The notes: generated by a model not told the origin, from the letters alone. 64,000 bases of DNA from Pipra filicauda (GCF_003945595.2 NW_024104421.1:3844001-3908000); one strand, 5' to 3'. Positions 1 through 13,771 are shown, counted from the stretch's first letter. A program made the numbers and translations.

Positions 1-3000
1 GAATTATAACTTCATCTGAAAAAGGAATTTGCATTTAAATGGCACAGCTTCATTCTTTCTTCTTTAAGTGAGTCTTAGACTATTTCTAACAGCCTCACAG
101 AACAGCTTTTAGAGTAATGGTCATGGTCCTCTAAACTAACAATCTGGTCACCAACTTGTGATCCCAGTGACTCCTGATAAACTCACAGCTGTTGGACTGA
201 GTATTTATACATGAAACAACTGACGTATTTCCATCTGGTCTTCATGACAAGAGGATGACTATATAGAATGGCAAATCACTCCTGCTTCCAAACAAAACTC
301 AGGGAAGAGGAAAGGGAAACTGCTGAGCTGGACTGCCCTTGACCCATGACAAACAGACAACTCAGCTGTCACTTATGTTTTGGTCATTTGAGTAGCTGCA
401 GAAAGTATATCTGAAATGAGACACCCTATTCAGCTGAAGCTCAATCTAGTCCATGGATTTTTTTCCCTTCCTGGAAAGAAATTTGGCTTGAGAAGGGGGA
501 AGGGAGAAGGCAAGAGTATAAGGCAAATTCCCAAGAGAACACTAAGCACATTTCCATGGATAAGATTGATTTACCAGCTGGAAAATCTAAGTTTGGAAGA
601 GGCAGTTCCAGGAGTCAAGATTTAGATGCAGGTTTTAAACATGCCCATTTTTCTTTTACACGGGGTAGCTGAACACAGATACAAAATCTGCTTCATTCTA
701 GAGTGCAGGGGTGAGTATGGTGAGACAAAATATACAAAAATAAAAATCCTTGTTTTGCCATATGGCCTATACAGGGACCACAGGAGGATTCAGGAAGACC
801 AAAGTCAGAAAATAAAGCAAAAACCAACACTGGTAATGACCGATACAGTGTTTTGTTGGGGGGGAGGAATGACAATACTTCCGGAACAGGTAAGAAGCAA
901 GAACAATTACCATTCCCACACAGGAACAAGAGAAACAAAAGATACCATTTCCCTGAATATTAATGCCAGAGAAGATAAGGACAGAAGTCAAAGGGAAAGT
1001 GGAAAATAGTTTTCTGCATCATCACCCAACTCATTCTTTCCATTCTAAATTCCAATACCAACTTCCTCACATTTCATACTCCTCTTAAGTGACAAATTAT
1101 ACTTAAAACATCACTTTGCTCACAGCCTGCTGCTTTTTAACTGCAGTCATCCACACCAACTTACTTAACGTGCTTATCAGTTGCGTCAGAACGTCGCATT
1201 TATCAGTTATTTAAATAAAGTAGCTCCGCTCCTTCAAATCTTACAAGCTTACCCCAACCATGTGGCTCGCTGCAAGAAGTTATCAAGACCAGAAGTTGAG
1301 CAACATTCAGTTCTGGACGTGCTACAGCAGCACAATCACACATCATAAGCACAGTTCGGAAATTCAGTGTTATCTTAAAACCTGCCACATTAGAAGCCAC
1401 GACTGTTTTCTGACAGAGGTCAAACCACTGCAGAACTGCAACAAAGCAAACCTTCAGTTAAACAATTCAGAACACCAACCAGCAATTTGCAGTAATACTA
1501 AATAACAGAGGCCAACACAAAAAGAATTTTGGGAATTATTTTGCTGATGTTGAAAGTACAGCCAGCTCCTTCAGCACAGCTGATCCTGGCTTACTTCCTT
1601 TGGTTAGCCTGACCTAATCTAAAAGCTACTTAAGCTTTCTTCTCAAAACTGAACCATTTCTTTGCTTCACCATTGTGCACTGGTCGTAGTTTTCTCACGT
1701 GAAAAAAGGATTTCCAGAGTTCTTGTAGATTCTTCCCAACGAGTTTATCAGCCATTTCCAATTAAAAGCCCTATCACTCATATGGTTTAGAATCTAAGGA
1801 TGCTTTCTCCCAGAAGCCAAGGAATAACAGGATTTTACAGTACAGGTTTATCAAGCAGAAGCCATTTATACCTTGGGTACACTGGGAGTTTTCCCAAAAT
1901 CTCTACATTTGGAGCAGTGAGACTCTACAAAGTTTTTCTCACTCTTGTTCAACTCCACACTTTAGACCTATTCAACTGTATATCTTAGAAAACTGGTCCA
2001 GGAAACCTTCTGGAACAGTTAATCATCTACCACTAACTAGGCCACAGATGCTGGTTTGGGACTGATGTCTCTCCAGTTCCAAAAAAACGCTTTCAAACAC
2101 CTAAATGATGGTCACAAAGTTTTACAAAGATGAAATGTGCAGGTTTGCAGTCTATTACAAAATACTAAAAAACCCACAACAAAATGCTTGTCATTACTGG
2201 CTGCTGCCCTTCTGCAGCTCAAAGTCTGAATACATACATAAAATGACTATATGTTCATGAATATTACACAAGTATTTAATCTGCAAGTCTGTAAAAAAAA
2301 AAGAGAAACTGAGGCATGTCAACAGTAGGTACCTTATTCCATAAGTTATTACTAATCTAAGAATACAAAGGAAGGCGTTTCAGCAAAAACCAGTGAAGAA
2401 ACCCACAAACATTAATACAAGTATTACATTAATGATACTTTCATGAACTAGTTGTTCATAGCAATCAATTCACTGTTTTACACTGGCCTGGTCCAGGTTT
2501 TTTGCTATTCCTCATCTTGTCTTATAAATGCCTTTTAAACTCTCAAAGTTCCTTAGAAGCTACTTAAGTCAAAAATAGGAACAGATTTGAGAGTCTCCAA
2601 CACCAATAAATCAAACATCAATTCTGCTAAGTTTTCTGGGATTCATCCAAATTTGAGAAGTAGGATTTCACACTGGGAGAAAGAAAAACATTTTTATTGA
2701 ACCATAGTCCCAAGATATAGACAAGGCAACTGGCTATTTTTCCTATTTGGAGTAAGTGTTATCATCTGTATTTAGCTATGTTCAGTTGCATTGAAATGCT
2801 TGAAGGAAACTTGAGTATTAAAGACAGCTTATGACAGATCTTCAGGTATAGGACACGTGCAATACACTCAGGCACTACTTTTATGTCTTCAGCAGCACCC
2901 TAGAGCTCTTCACCTTTTTTTTTTTGTTCCCAAGGGTAAATACTGAACCTCTCAGATATGTTCAGGCTTGTGCAATAAAATCAGCAGAAAAAATCCTACC

Positions 3001-6000
3001 ATCACCTTAACTGGCTCACAGTTGCCATCAAGAGGCAAAAAATTTCAAATTCAAGTGCCCTGTGTAATTTACCACCACCCCCACCTGGCACAGATAACCT
3101 AAAATGCATTTCTGCTTTTGAGTCTGCAGAAAGAAGCTCAAGACGCACATAAAGGAAGTAGAAAAAGCCACAGGAAAAAAAAAATTCTAAAACTAAAGTC
3201 TTATTTTTGTATCAGACATTTCTGCAGTTTTGCCACTTTTAGCACACTGTTCCTGGCAAACCTAACAACCCACTAAGCCCCAAACGATGCTAAATGCAAA
3301 CAAAAAACATGCCCTCAAAGAGCATTCTACATACTGTCAATCTCTACTTGTCTACATCCAGAGAGAGCAATATTAAAAAAAATATATCAATCAAAAAAAA
3401 AAAAAAAATCAATCACTTTTCAGACAGTATTTCTTACTGAAGGACACTTATCTGAACAGACTGCTTCCAGAACTCTCCAACTCAAGTTGTCTCGCTCACC
3501 ACATTTTTTCTTTAAGGAGGACTCATAGGCTGAGTCCAAATCAGCTATAGCAAAACAGAGCACATAAATTTAGCATCTTGCATTTTATAGACAGACAATC
3601 TACATTGCCCAAATGAAAGCATACCATAAGCAGCTGAATAAAGAACGAGACAAACCAAATATAGTTCTATGTTGGAAAATATTTGTAAGAATAAAAGTCT
3701 CATTTAAAAGGAGCAGATTTGAAAACAGACATGGTAACATTTTGCAATATTTAAGCAAAACCTGCTAACAGTTCAGAAATTGCCATTAACAGATGCATAT
3801 TACATAACTGTACACAGATTTGCAGATCCTTAAGATAATCAGCCTGGATATGCTGAAGCTTTTAATAGCAATATTTGTGGGTTACTGTTTGTATATCATT
3901 AGTCTATCCCAGGATAGAAGCGGTCAAAAAACCATTCAGACAGGGGTCATGAACTTGCCAGCAACAATCAGCAAAGAAGAAACAAGTCACAGGTTACCCT
4001 AAGAGAGGAAAGTGTCCAAGGAAAACTGGGTAACCCCATCAGTTGGATAGTTTTAAACTATCATAAGACTTTACTAACTGGCCAAAACCAGACAAAATGC
4101 ACATAACTGTTGGGATCAGCTTTGTCCTTTCATTTAGTTCAGCATAGCTGTTTGAGATTTGCCCCAATTACATACAAAGAGATCAGAACTCCTTTTCAAA
4201 ATCTTTTAAATGGTGGCAATAAACTCACAATCACATAACTGGGGTTTTCCATTTCTAGTTTCCTGCTTTCTGTGGCTAGTCTCAAATCTGCTATCAGAAC
4301 TATCTTCAACTACCGATGCAATGAAACCAGAAATGACTGAAACATGCAGATGAAAAGGAGGATCCAGAACAGCCAAACAGAAACAGAGCTTCTACCTCAC
4401 AGAAGAGATCTAATAAAGCTTATTTTCCACGCCATCTGCTATCTTACTAAAGCAGAAAAGCAGAAGTTCAGTGGATAGCTACTGAAAGGTTCTACCAATG
4501 ACTGCTTATTTAACAAAGGCAATAGGATCAGAACCACTCTGGACTATGGCTCAAAATCTAACTTGTGATGTGGATGCTATCAGAGTTGCCAAAGCTTCCT
4601 CTGTGTTTTGATCTTCCTGTTGCCATGCTAGAAGGAGTCCTGCCAACCACCTGTGAAATTAGACAACATTAGGCACCACAGTGGTCCTGTCCTGAGAACA
4701 GACACTTCAGAGAATTGCTTTCTGTATATCGCTGATATCATTGCCAACAAATGAACCAGATCACTTCAGAGAATCATGTTCTCAGGCACACAGAGTACCA
4801 AAAACAAAAATTAAAAAAAAAAAATAGCATCCTCTCATTAAAACACATTCATTCCAGTGTCTTTGACATATCACTTTGAAAACTCATGGACATTTTAGTT
4901 ACCAGGTAGACAGCCACCAATATACAACATACTTTCTGGAGGATTTATAGATTCTAAGTATACAGGCAGCACTCCCAAAGGTTCTGCTTAGACCAAAAAG
5001 GACAAACACAAACTTAGCAGTTTGTCCCTCTGAGTGATTTAGAATGAGTTATCCTCAGAAAAACTGCTTACTCCTTCAGACACATATTAATATTTACACA
5101 GCTTGTGGAAGGCTGTGATATTCTAACACCACCAGTTCCAATTTTTATCAGGCTGCAGTTTCCTTTGCCGAAAAATAAACTGAGAGCATGTTAAAAGTTG
5201 CTTGAGATCCAGGCAAAGTAACACAGTGCTGCTTGGAATTCCCCAGGCAAATCTGGGAGTGCTTCAGAATAATCTGGGTCTGGGCAATGCACCTGCCACC
5301 ACCAGGTGAAAACGACAACCGAGATGAAGTTCAGAAGTATGTTTGAGAACTGATCTGAATCCTGGTCACTGCATTCCATCCCAGTTATTTTATTCTGGCT
5401 TATTAGAAAAGATCTGTGATGATCTCACTGCATGGATCTCCTTTTGGGTCAAGAGGACTGCATAGCACAGAACACTATTAACACAAAGTTTACCCTCTGC
5501 AGCATGGAGTTAAGGAGTGTTCTCCAGGTTGTGCCCGCAAGACAAGAAGTGAACAAGCTCCCTCTCTCAAGGATGACCTCAAGTGAGGCACAGATTCAAT
5601 CCTAGTCACTTCTTCCCTTCCCCCAGCTCTCCCAAGTGGAATGAAGGCAACCAAAACCACACATTGAGAAATGTTGGTATGACAATTTGCAAATATACTG
5701 AGGAAGCTGGAAATAGGGTAAAAAGAAGGATATGTGTGGTATCTTGACCATAAAATACTCTAACACTCTTTAAGTAAGATTAAGTACATACCCCAAATGA
5801 TTGTCACAATAAGCTATAAGACAGTCCTAGGGGTTGTAAGCAGCTTCCACAAAAATACTTAAGAAGTCAGTATAAAATTTGAGTCTCATTCATCTGGACA
5901 CAAATTTATACACTAGACTTGAAAAGATTTGCAGATGGTTCATGTTAGATAAAAGCCTTCAACTACTCCAAGAAATCAATTTTCAGCACTACAAATCCTC

Positions 6001-9000
6001 CTATTTAGAAGAGAAATTGTTTCAAGTATACTGGAAGAGTGTTTTTCCAGACGTGGTGTACACACATCGTGATCAAGTTAAAACCATGGCATCATTATCT
6101 GAAGTTTTAAGAGTCAAAAACAGTAACTTTCTACCATCTGCAAGTGAAAAAAAAAGGAAAAAAACCCCACACAAACACATGCTCTGCCAAGAGAAAGTCC
6201 TCTGCCCAGCTGCAGGAGCACAGCAAACTTACATGGTATTTATTATCTTCCTTATAACTCAAATGCTACATCCATTATGTAGACTAAGACAAAGTTGAAA
6301 ATATGAACTTAAAGGCTAAAACTGAAAAATACTCAACTTTCATTTCAAGTCAACCCTGATTAGAAAGAACAAATTAGTAATCTCGAAAAAAAGGTTGGTA
6401 ATCTTTACAGGAAACGAGAGTTTCTGAGGAGATGCATGACAGGAAGCATCAAGGCTGCCACTGCTTCACACAAACCCTGTCACATGCAGTAAGGAGAACC
6501 TGGGTGTCAGTCAGAGCTGGGATGTTCAATGAGCTGCTCTATGAAACAAAACCAACAATGACAAAATAAGAAATAGAACATGTGGCCCAGAGGGATGTTG
6601 CTAACCAAAAGGCACTGAAACTGCACTGTACCATGCGCTGCATCCATGGAGACTACCACAGATCTATTACTGCTTGTTTTATTTATTACTCTGCTAGACA
6701 GCTCTCAAAGGACTCCATACAGGATGTCTCCAGGGAGCTTTTATCAGGTGGGGTTTTTTTTTTCCCTCTTTCAAGAAAAGATCATAGTCCTGGTACTTTT
6801 CCTTAACTCTCAAAAGTTTAGTTACGAAGGTAAGTGTTTTAAAGCACAACAATCCCAAACAAATCTCATTTAAGAGATTTAATTCTGCACCTCTCAAACC
6901 CACACAAATTGACAAATAAGAGCCTGTTTATTCCCATAAAAAATGCTGCATTTTCAGAATGTACTTATCCGATTATCTTTATTGCCTCACAACCAGCCAG
7001 TTACAAATTGAACCACGGCCATCTCCAAAAGTGATATCCCTTTGAGGTAAGATTATTTTCCTAAGTAGAGGTCTCCTAACAGCTGCAGCTCCAGAATGTA
7101 CTTTAAAGCTCCCTTCTCTCTTTCAGGGTCACCTTTGTCAAGTCTGAGGGAGCCTGACTACTGTTTATACTTCTGCAGGTAATTAGTCTGGCTCCTTTCC
7201 CATGTCATTTATCAAGTTGTCAATTGTATCAATTACAGGACAAACACTCAGGAATATGGCTGGGTTTTGTTCTTTAGCCAAAGGAGAAACTTTCACATCG
7301 GAGATTTGAAGCCCCTAAGTACCAGTAACTTGTTCTACCCTATGACATAGAAAACTAATGAAAATTTAGATCTTACTGCACCAAATTTCAAGCTTCCTGT
7401 GTGCACACACCTCAAGACACTTGGAAATCCAGTGTAACCTGAAAGTGCTATAAACCCATTGTACACTTATGGTTTTACAGCTTTTTACTATCAGTATTTT
7501 GGAAATTGCAGAGCTGAAAACAGAAGAAGAGCTAATAAGGACAGCAGGATGTTCACAGATTGTCACATATCTTGATTAATCGGCATTTGTGACAATTATG
7601 CATCTGACCCAGGAGCAGTCATGAACAGGAGGCACACTGCTGCTGTAGCCACATGTAATTATGCTCACAGACTAGTAAAGTATTAAAAACACTGATGTGA
7701 AGTACCGGGTAGGCATGGGAGCCACCATACCAAATTAGACTTGATCTCCCAGTAGGAGTCTTACAAAAAGTATTTTTAAATGTTCAGAACTAAAACACAG
7801 TCAGAGTTTTCAAAGAAGGCATAGTTGTCTCAGGATGCCGACTATTTCTCCAGAACTAGCAGAACGTAACCTTCTGCCAATAGCACTTGACGATGAATTC
7901 CAGGTCCCTACTCCTCAGCTTCCTCTCACTGCAGAAAGGTCTTGATCTGGTTTTCCATTTTGCCTTAATGTAGCTACACAGTTGTGCATCAGAGCCACCA
8001 TCTCTGCAGTCGGGCCTCCTAGTGAGCAATATACAACCAGCTTTCAAAAAAAAGACACTACAGGATGCCACAGTTATGCGATACAAGACCTTTTTTGGTT
8101 GTCAGACTTGAACATGCAGCTTCTGAAACATTCTCAGCTCAGCCAGTCCAGAAAGCAAAGAGAATTTTAAGAATTAAACATCGACTTCAGCAAGCTGATA
8201 TTTATCATGGTGAGCCTGCAGTGGAGTCTATACTCCAGAGTATAGAAACTACATTCCATTGTTGTCTGCTGACCTAAAAATCACTATTAAATATAGCTTT
8301 AAGTCTACAAGATAAAGATAGGCATAGTTAAATCTAAAAGAAGATATACACCATATCCAAGCAACTTCCTGCATTGTGAGTTTTAAGTTAACATTGTTAG
8401 ACTTAGACAAATTCTGAGAGATGGAAATATTATTTAGTACCTCACTGCTTCCTGCAACAAAGTGACAACCAGTGGCATTATCATTTTACCACAGTGCACT
8501 ACAGAATCTCATGGTTCACATTCAGTTATGGCATTATGCTTGTTCTCAACTCATTTTTCAGTGCTACTGCCTATGTGAAGAAAAATCCATTTGTAAGCTG
8601 AAGTGCTTGTACACCACACTTGGTCTGTAGTTAAACATCTGCAACAGACTTGCACATATGTAACCCTACACCAGTTTATTATTCAGATGATTTATAACTA
8701 AAGGCAGCCAAATTCATATTCAGCTTCCCCTCCAAGTAGGAACCAGTACAAACACTTCTTGCACCACTTCCACCCATCCAACTCCTTTCTTACCCCCAGA
8801 AGGTCTACGTTGCTTAGGGAGAGCCCTCAAGCTCCTTTTCTCCTTCAGCAGCTCCCGTGTTAAGCACAATAACCTGACTGTCACTGCACTGAAGCCAGGG
8901 TAAGAATGGCAAAGCAACATATCAGCAAGGCAACACATTTGTGAATGGTATCTGCTGACTGACAAACTCACCCTTTCTGTGAAAGAACACAAAGCACAGG

Positions 9001-12000
9001 AGGGACGCAGCACATACCAGACAAGCAGTGCTGTTCTCCAATGTACACAGTTTACCAAGAATGGATTTCCAACCAACGCAAATATCTTTCTAATAACAGT
9101 TGATAAATCGTGCTGCCTTTAAGGGAACACACTGTCCAAATGAAAGAAGATAAGCCTTTGCATGCCTGACAAATATACAGTTCAAAAAAGAGCCCAATTT
9201 ACCTCCATATCACCAAGCACACGTTCATATTAGAAGAGTTACTAATTTGAATGACATAGCCCAGAACAATAATTCTAGATACAAGATTATGCAGTCCAGC
9301 AAATGACTGTACTCTTCTCTAAATCAGAAGTTAAATGACAATCTTGATATACAACCAACTCACACAGGGCCTCAGAGGGATGACACAGTAGCACTAAGAT
9401 TTGGTTTTTACAGTCAACTATGTGAATCTTGCTACTTTTGGCATATATTGCTTTGCATAGATAAACAATGCAACAGGGCAGGCATCACATTTTAGCCACA
9501 ATGTTGCCTGAACTGTACAGAGGTGATGAACGACTCACTGCTCAAAAGTGATTCAGAAAGACTAACCAGTAACACAATTGTACAGGAAGAGTTATTTTAC
9601 ATTAAAATAGAAAACAGCAGTAGTTACCACTTTTGCCAACATCTATCTATTTAAAGACCATTTAAGCAGTAACCCTACCTACTATTTCACTCAATTTATG
9701 AGATGTGCTAATGACAACAGTAGGAGGCACACTTGACTCAGAATAACTAGAGTTGAGATGAATATATACAAGGGGAATAAAAGTATTTGAAGGCTAACAC
9801 TACACTAACAATCTCCTTGCAGCAACTGAAGCTGAGCACTGGCATGAAGCAGCTGCTGCTGAGCTCTTCACAGCTCCATTGCACTCACAGCAGGGCAAAT
9901 AAATCACATTTAAAATACCTGCAACCAATATTTCAAATAGGTTCTGCTACAATTTGCTTCATATAGACAGGTCATGAAGTACACTGGGATAGTCCATCAG
10001 TCACACCTATGTTGGGCTTTTGTTACATTCAGCAAACTTGACCCATCTTCCACAGATCAAGGAAAACTAGAGTCTTGGCCAGGACCTTGGTTTGCTGGAG
10101 ATACTAAGAGCACTATTTGGTGACCCAGTGAATTTCAGCTCTTCCTCCTATTTCTTGCACAGTTCCGTACGTCAAGCAAAAAGGGAATTACAAGGCAATC
10201 CAAGAGCCTTAAGGATATAGAGCAATATTCCCCAGAGTAACACCAACAACTTGGGAACACAAGCTGCATTTCACACACAGCCTCCAAACTTCCTCTGAAA
10301 GGAAGCAGATTGATAGAATCAGGTTTTAGTCTTTATTCATATAGAGCATATACATAGAAATGAGGTATAGTTGCATTATTCAGCATTAAAAAGTCATTCT
10401 GCCAGAGACCATCACAAAATCTTCAGTAGAGCTGTTTGGAAGACTCTAGGGAGGTGGGACACCCCAGATGCCTATGCTTGCTGGCATGAACACAGAGAAG
10501 AAAAGCTCTGCTATTGCTGAGGAACATTATTTCAGGACAATTAAAAGTAACCATCAGTTAGTTATGGTTACAGTAATATAGCAAGGAAGAAAATCATTCA
10601 CATTTCCCTAATAAAATAATTATGCTTTGAAGGTTCACCAATCCTCAACCCATGGCATTCTGGAAAACCAATAACATCTGAGTCCATCTTTGTGAAAGCA
10701 GATTGTTATGCATGGTTTGTATCAAAAGACATATCAACCTGTCAACAATTATATTTTCATAGAGAAACAGGAGGATATACCCACCATACCAATAAATACC
10801 AAATTCCTCCTTTTCTTTCTAGACACAAACAATAAGACTTAAGCTTTAAGTATTCTACTAGCAAATACTTTTAACAGCTAAAAAATTTACATTGGTTTTT
10901 CAAACTTGTCACTTTGTACTGAGTCTCCTTATGAGAGGGAAACTACAGACTTTGGAATAATTTAACCCACAAGGCACTCCTGTAATGAATGCAGTTAACC
11001 TCTGAGCAAAACATCAGGTATTTTCTCCCTTACAAATATTTTCATTCATGCTTTTTGTAACCTGTCATCTTGAATATTACTCAAGAAATTCTTCAATCAG
11101 TTGAAAGCCCAGCAACATGCCCTTCATAAATGAGCTTCTTTATTAAATTCCTACAAAGAAGGTACTTCTTCACAGTTTGTCTACCTGGTACCGATGATGA
11201 TTCAGACACTTCAACAGAGGCAACATTAGTGAGAAACAACTGATGCCAAGCTGACATTAGTTTCTGATAAGTAAGTAAAGATAAAAACAGTTTTCAGGGG
11301 TTAAAGTCAGAGAACTCGAAAATTGCAAAGATTAAAATTTAAAATAAAAGTCCTATCACTTTGGTGGATTATTATTACCCTCACAGTTCAAATTGCACAA
11401 GTAAAGCTTCAGCAGAGCCCAACACTTGATCATTTCACTTTTAATTTAAAATTAATGCTCAAACACACCACCATAGCAAGTACTTTGCTAGCATGGAAGA
11501 GCAGGGCACGCTTAAGGGTCACAAAGAAAACCTTCTTCCACAGTCAGTAAGCACAGAATAATGGCAATAACATTATGAACCAAGATATTGGTAGAACACT
11601 TGAGCAAAGGCAAATATGAATACAAATCAAGAAATCTCTTAATTCCCTCAGCTTGACTGGAACCGATTTAAAACTGCCTTTGAGAAAGTTTTGGTGCAGT
11701 TACTCCAATCAATAATTTGTGAGCAGCCAACTGCCTAAAGACCCTACAAAGACTTTTAGGACTTTGACCCAATGCTCTTTTGTCTGTCCTAAATTGGATG
11801 GAAGCACAAACAATAACAAAGATGAAGGACACCAGCGTCTCTATGAATTGCACCAAAACCCAACACTAAGAAACAAGCACTAACCTTTTAACTTAACACT
11901 GAGGCTTTGAAAACAAACTACTACACCAGGTATTTGCTCCTGGTACTCCAAGCTCTTCTCACTTTTAAGGTTGTTGCACAGCAACCTCCGTCTCAGTTAC

Positions 12001-12791
12001 ACAAGCTCTGACTCGAATGGAACTAAGGCTGTTCTTGCCATCGTTAGACTGGACTCCTACTGAACTCTGGCTCTGCTCAGGCTAGAAACCTGGTAACAGA
12101 GTAGTGTCTTAGGCCAGTCTAACCCACCAGTCATTTGGAAAGTTTAAAATTCAGGGGGTCTTCTAGAGCTTCAGAAAGAAGAGAATTTCTTTCTTTCCTT
12201 GTGCCCATTAACAAGTATGAACCTCAGAACTCGGAATGAAAAAATCCAGCTTTGCAAAACTAAATGGTGTGAAACACTACATGACTTGTGTATATTCTAG
12301 AGTTACCTCCTACAGGAATCCACTGCCACAACACACGAAATGTCTGTGAAATTAACATGTGAGTATTTTTTCCTAAAGAAAAAACACCCAAACAAATTCT
12401 GAAGAGCTAGGTCTAGCTCAAGCTGACATTTACGTACACATTTTCCCCTCAGCCTCCCTGAAGCTGTACACAAGTATTTTTACAATCCTCCAAGCTACCT
12501 TTTGGAGGCGTAAAACGCAAGACGCTATACGAAACACAACTGCGGTGCATTTTGTGATGATAAACCTAAAACACTCTTCAGAGAGCACAGTATTTAAAAT
12601 AATTAAAAGGCAAACTGACTCCAAGGAAAGGCTGCACCCTTCTTCCAAAGGACTGCCCCAGGTAAAGTCTGCAGCTCCCTCTGAATTAAGCAACCTCAAG
12701 CTGGTGGGTTTTACCTCCTTCAAGCCAGAGCCTAGCACCTGGGAGAGTGACTGTGCTCTGGTAATTCACAATTTTTATTTGTTTATTTTAC
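1..12791 (-). other. WNK1: WNK1 intron 1 (5' part, partial)
   Basis: This is the sequence downstream of the exon-1 donor of WNK1, read on the minus strand. The intron starts with GTAAAA directly after the last exon codon and runs off the window at base 1, so its acceptor is not seen. All open frames here are short, and none resembles the continuation of the WNK1 kinase domain expected in exon 2. The DNA is AT-leaning, with oligo-A runs (3393-3408, 2295-2304) and no recognisable LINE copies. I see no other gene, RNA gene or enhancer that can be named from sequence alone. Confidence 0.85.
3386..3415. repeat. A16 run flanked by an 8-bp direct repeat
   Basis: Sixteen A residues (3393-3408) are bracketed by ATCAATCA on both sides (3386-3393 and 3408-3415, each sharing one A with the run). 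This could be a slippage product or the remains of a very short retroposition event. Confidence 0.6.
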
Positions 12792-12794
12792 CTG
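12786..12794 (-). other. WNK1: WNK1 exon 1 splice donor
   Basis: On the minus strand the sequence reads CAG|GTAAAA, a good U2-type donor. The exon ends after codon 262 (Gln) in phase 0. Reading through would give only Val-Lys-stop. The cut falls after CELQ, where the conserved WNK family sequence would continue with the next exon. Confidence 0.93.
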
Positions 12795-13577
12795 TAGCTC
12801 GCACCAGGCAACTTCCACGGTGGTTTCCGTATCCAGTCCTTTATACACAGTTTTGAAAGAGCCTCTTCCAATCTCGATGTCAAACTTCAGGAAGCGGCCA
12901 TCCGGGGAGATGCCCACCGCCTTGGTCTCAAGCTCTTCGATGTCCTCCTGCTGTGCTCTCCGCTCCTCAAATTCCCGGGTGGCAGCTGACAGGCTGCCAG
13001 CGGCACTGGTAGGGGGTAGCGCAGTTGCCTCGTCCCCCTCCTCCTCCTCCTTGGGCAGCAGCGGGGCGGCATCCTTGGCAGCTGGGGGCTCCTCAGCAGC
13101 CTGTCCTTCTTCCAGGGGGAGCGGGGCGGGCGGCGGCGGCTGCTGCAGCAGCGAGGGGGCTTGGGCGGCGCTGACAGCGGTGCAAGGGGTCGGGCCGGCA
13201 CCCTCGGGAGGGGACACCAAGGGAGCTGCGCTGCCTCCCGAGACCGGGGCCGAGGACGCTGCGGGCTGCAAGCTGGGCAGCTCCAAGGCCGTGGCGTTGG
13301 AGTCGCAGATCACGCTCCGGCGGAAGAAGCGGTGCTCGGTGGCGGCCGCCCCCCGGCTGTCCTTGTCCATGGTGTGGCGGCGGCGCCGGTACTCCTCACT
13401 GCGGCCGCCGTTCCCCGGCCCGCCGTCCGACCCGCCGGCACCGGCGGCTCCGTGGTCGGCGGCTCCCAGCTTCTCCCCGACGGAGCTGTCCGAGCTGGAG
13501 CCGTTCTTGGGCGGCGGCGGCGGGGGCACCAGGAAGCGAGGGGCCGGGGCGCCGCTGCCCGGGGCGCTCCCCGACAT
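12792..13577 (-). CDS. WNK1: WNK1 serine/threonine kinase, coding exon 1 (N-terminal 262 residues, partial gene)
   Basis: WNK1 is a cytoplasmic kinase that senses chloride and osmotic stress and activates SPAK/OSR1, which act on NKCC and KCC cotransporters. The start ATG (13577-13575) has A at -3. Residues 18-23 are a proline run. Residues 24-39 ([16 protein letters not shown]) are a WNK1-type block. [10 protein letters not shown] (64-73) holds the basophilic Akt/SGK-type site at Thr69 (human Thr60), and [18 protein letters not shown] (84-101) follows. A low-complexity Ala/Pro/Glu linker leads to [11 protein letters not shown] and the start of the kinase domain, [22 protein letters not shown]. 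Lys242 in the glycine-rich loop matches the unusual catalytic Lys233 of mammalian WNK1, and Cys259 in VEVAWCELQ sits where other kinases have the lysine (Cys250). Numbering is nine higher than in human. WNK2 is excluded by the N-terminal blocks and by ETTVEVAW. The rest of the gene lies left of the window. Confidence 0.96.
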
Positions 13578-13767
13578 GGTGCCCCGGGGGAGCGCGGCTG
13601 TGGCGAGGCGGCGGCGGCGGGAGGCGAGGGGAGGGCCGGTCACTGAGCGGGGAGCGCGCCCGGCCGCGGCTGCCGTTGCAGCTGCAACTGAGGAGGGTCC
13701 CAAGGGCTCCTCGCGGCGGAGCTGGGAGGCTGGGCCGGCGGGGTGGATCCCCGGTCAGCGTCTGCAT
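13396..13767 (-). other. Upstream ORF overlapping the WNK1 start (123 codons)
   Basis: An ATG at 13767-13765, 190 bases upstream of the WNK1 start, opens a frame of 123 codons beginning MQTLTGDPP. It overlaps the first 182 bases of the WNK1 coding exon in another frame. The composition is Pro/Arg/Ala-rich, as expected from GC-rich DNA read out of frame. If the transcript starts upstream of this ATG, the ORF could reduce translation of full-length WNK1. There is no evidence of a conserved peptide. Confidence 0.4.
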
Positions 13768-13771
13768 CCAT
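13640..13771 (-). other. Upstream ORF in WNK1 leader (43 codons)
   Basis: An ATG at 13771-13769 overlaps the ATG of the longer upstream ORF (the two sit 4 bases apart). It opens a 43-codon frame starting MDADADRG that stops at 13640, 62 bases before the WNK1 start. A third ATG at 13805 gives a 16-codon ORF ending at 13755. Whether these lie in the mature leader depends on the unknown start site. Confidence 0.4.

Noticed and set aside
8227..8246. 9-bp inverted repeat TCTATACTC-CA-GAGTATAGA
   Set aside because: Perfect, but stems of nine with short loops are expected a few times in 64 kb.
1..12791. WNK1 exon 2
   Set aside because: No translation on the minus strand resembles the next part of the kinase domain, so exon 2 lies outside the window.
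13578..13703. Upstream extension of the WNK1 frame to 13703
   Set aside because: The 42 extra codons begin at TTG and are low complexity. The ATG at 13577 has A at -3 and matches the known WNK1 start MSG.
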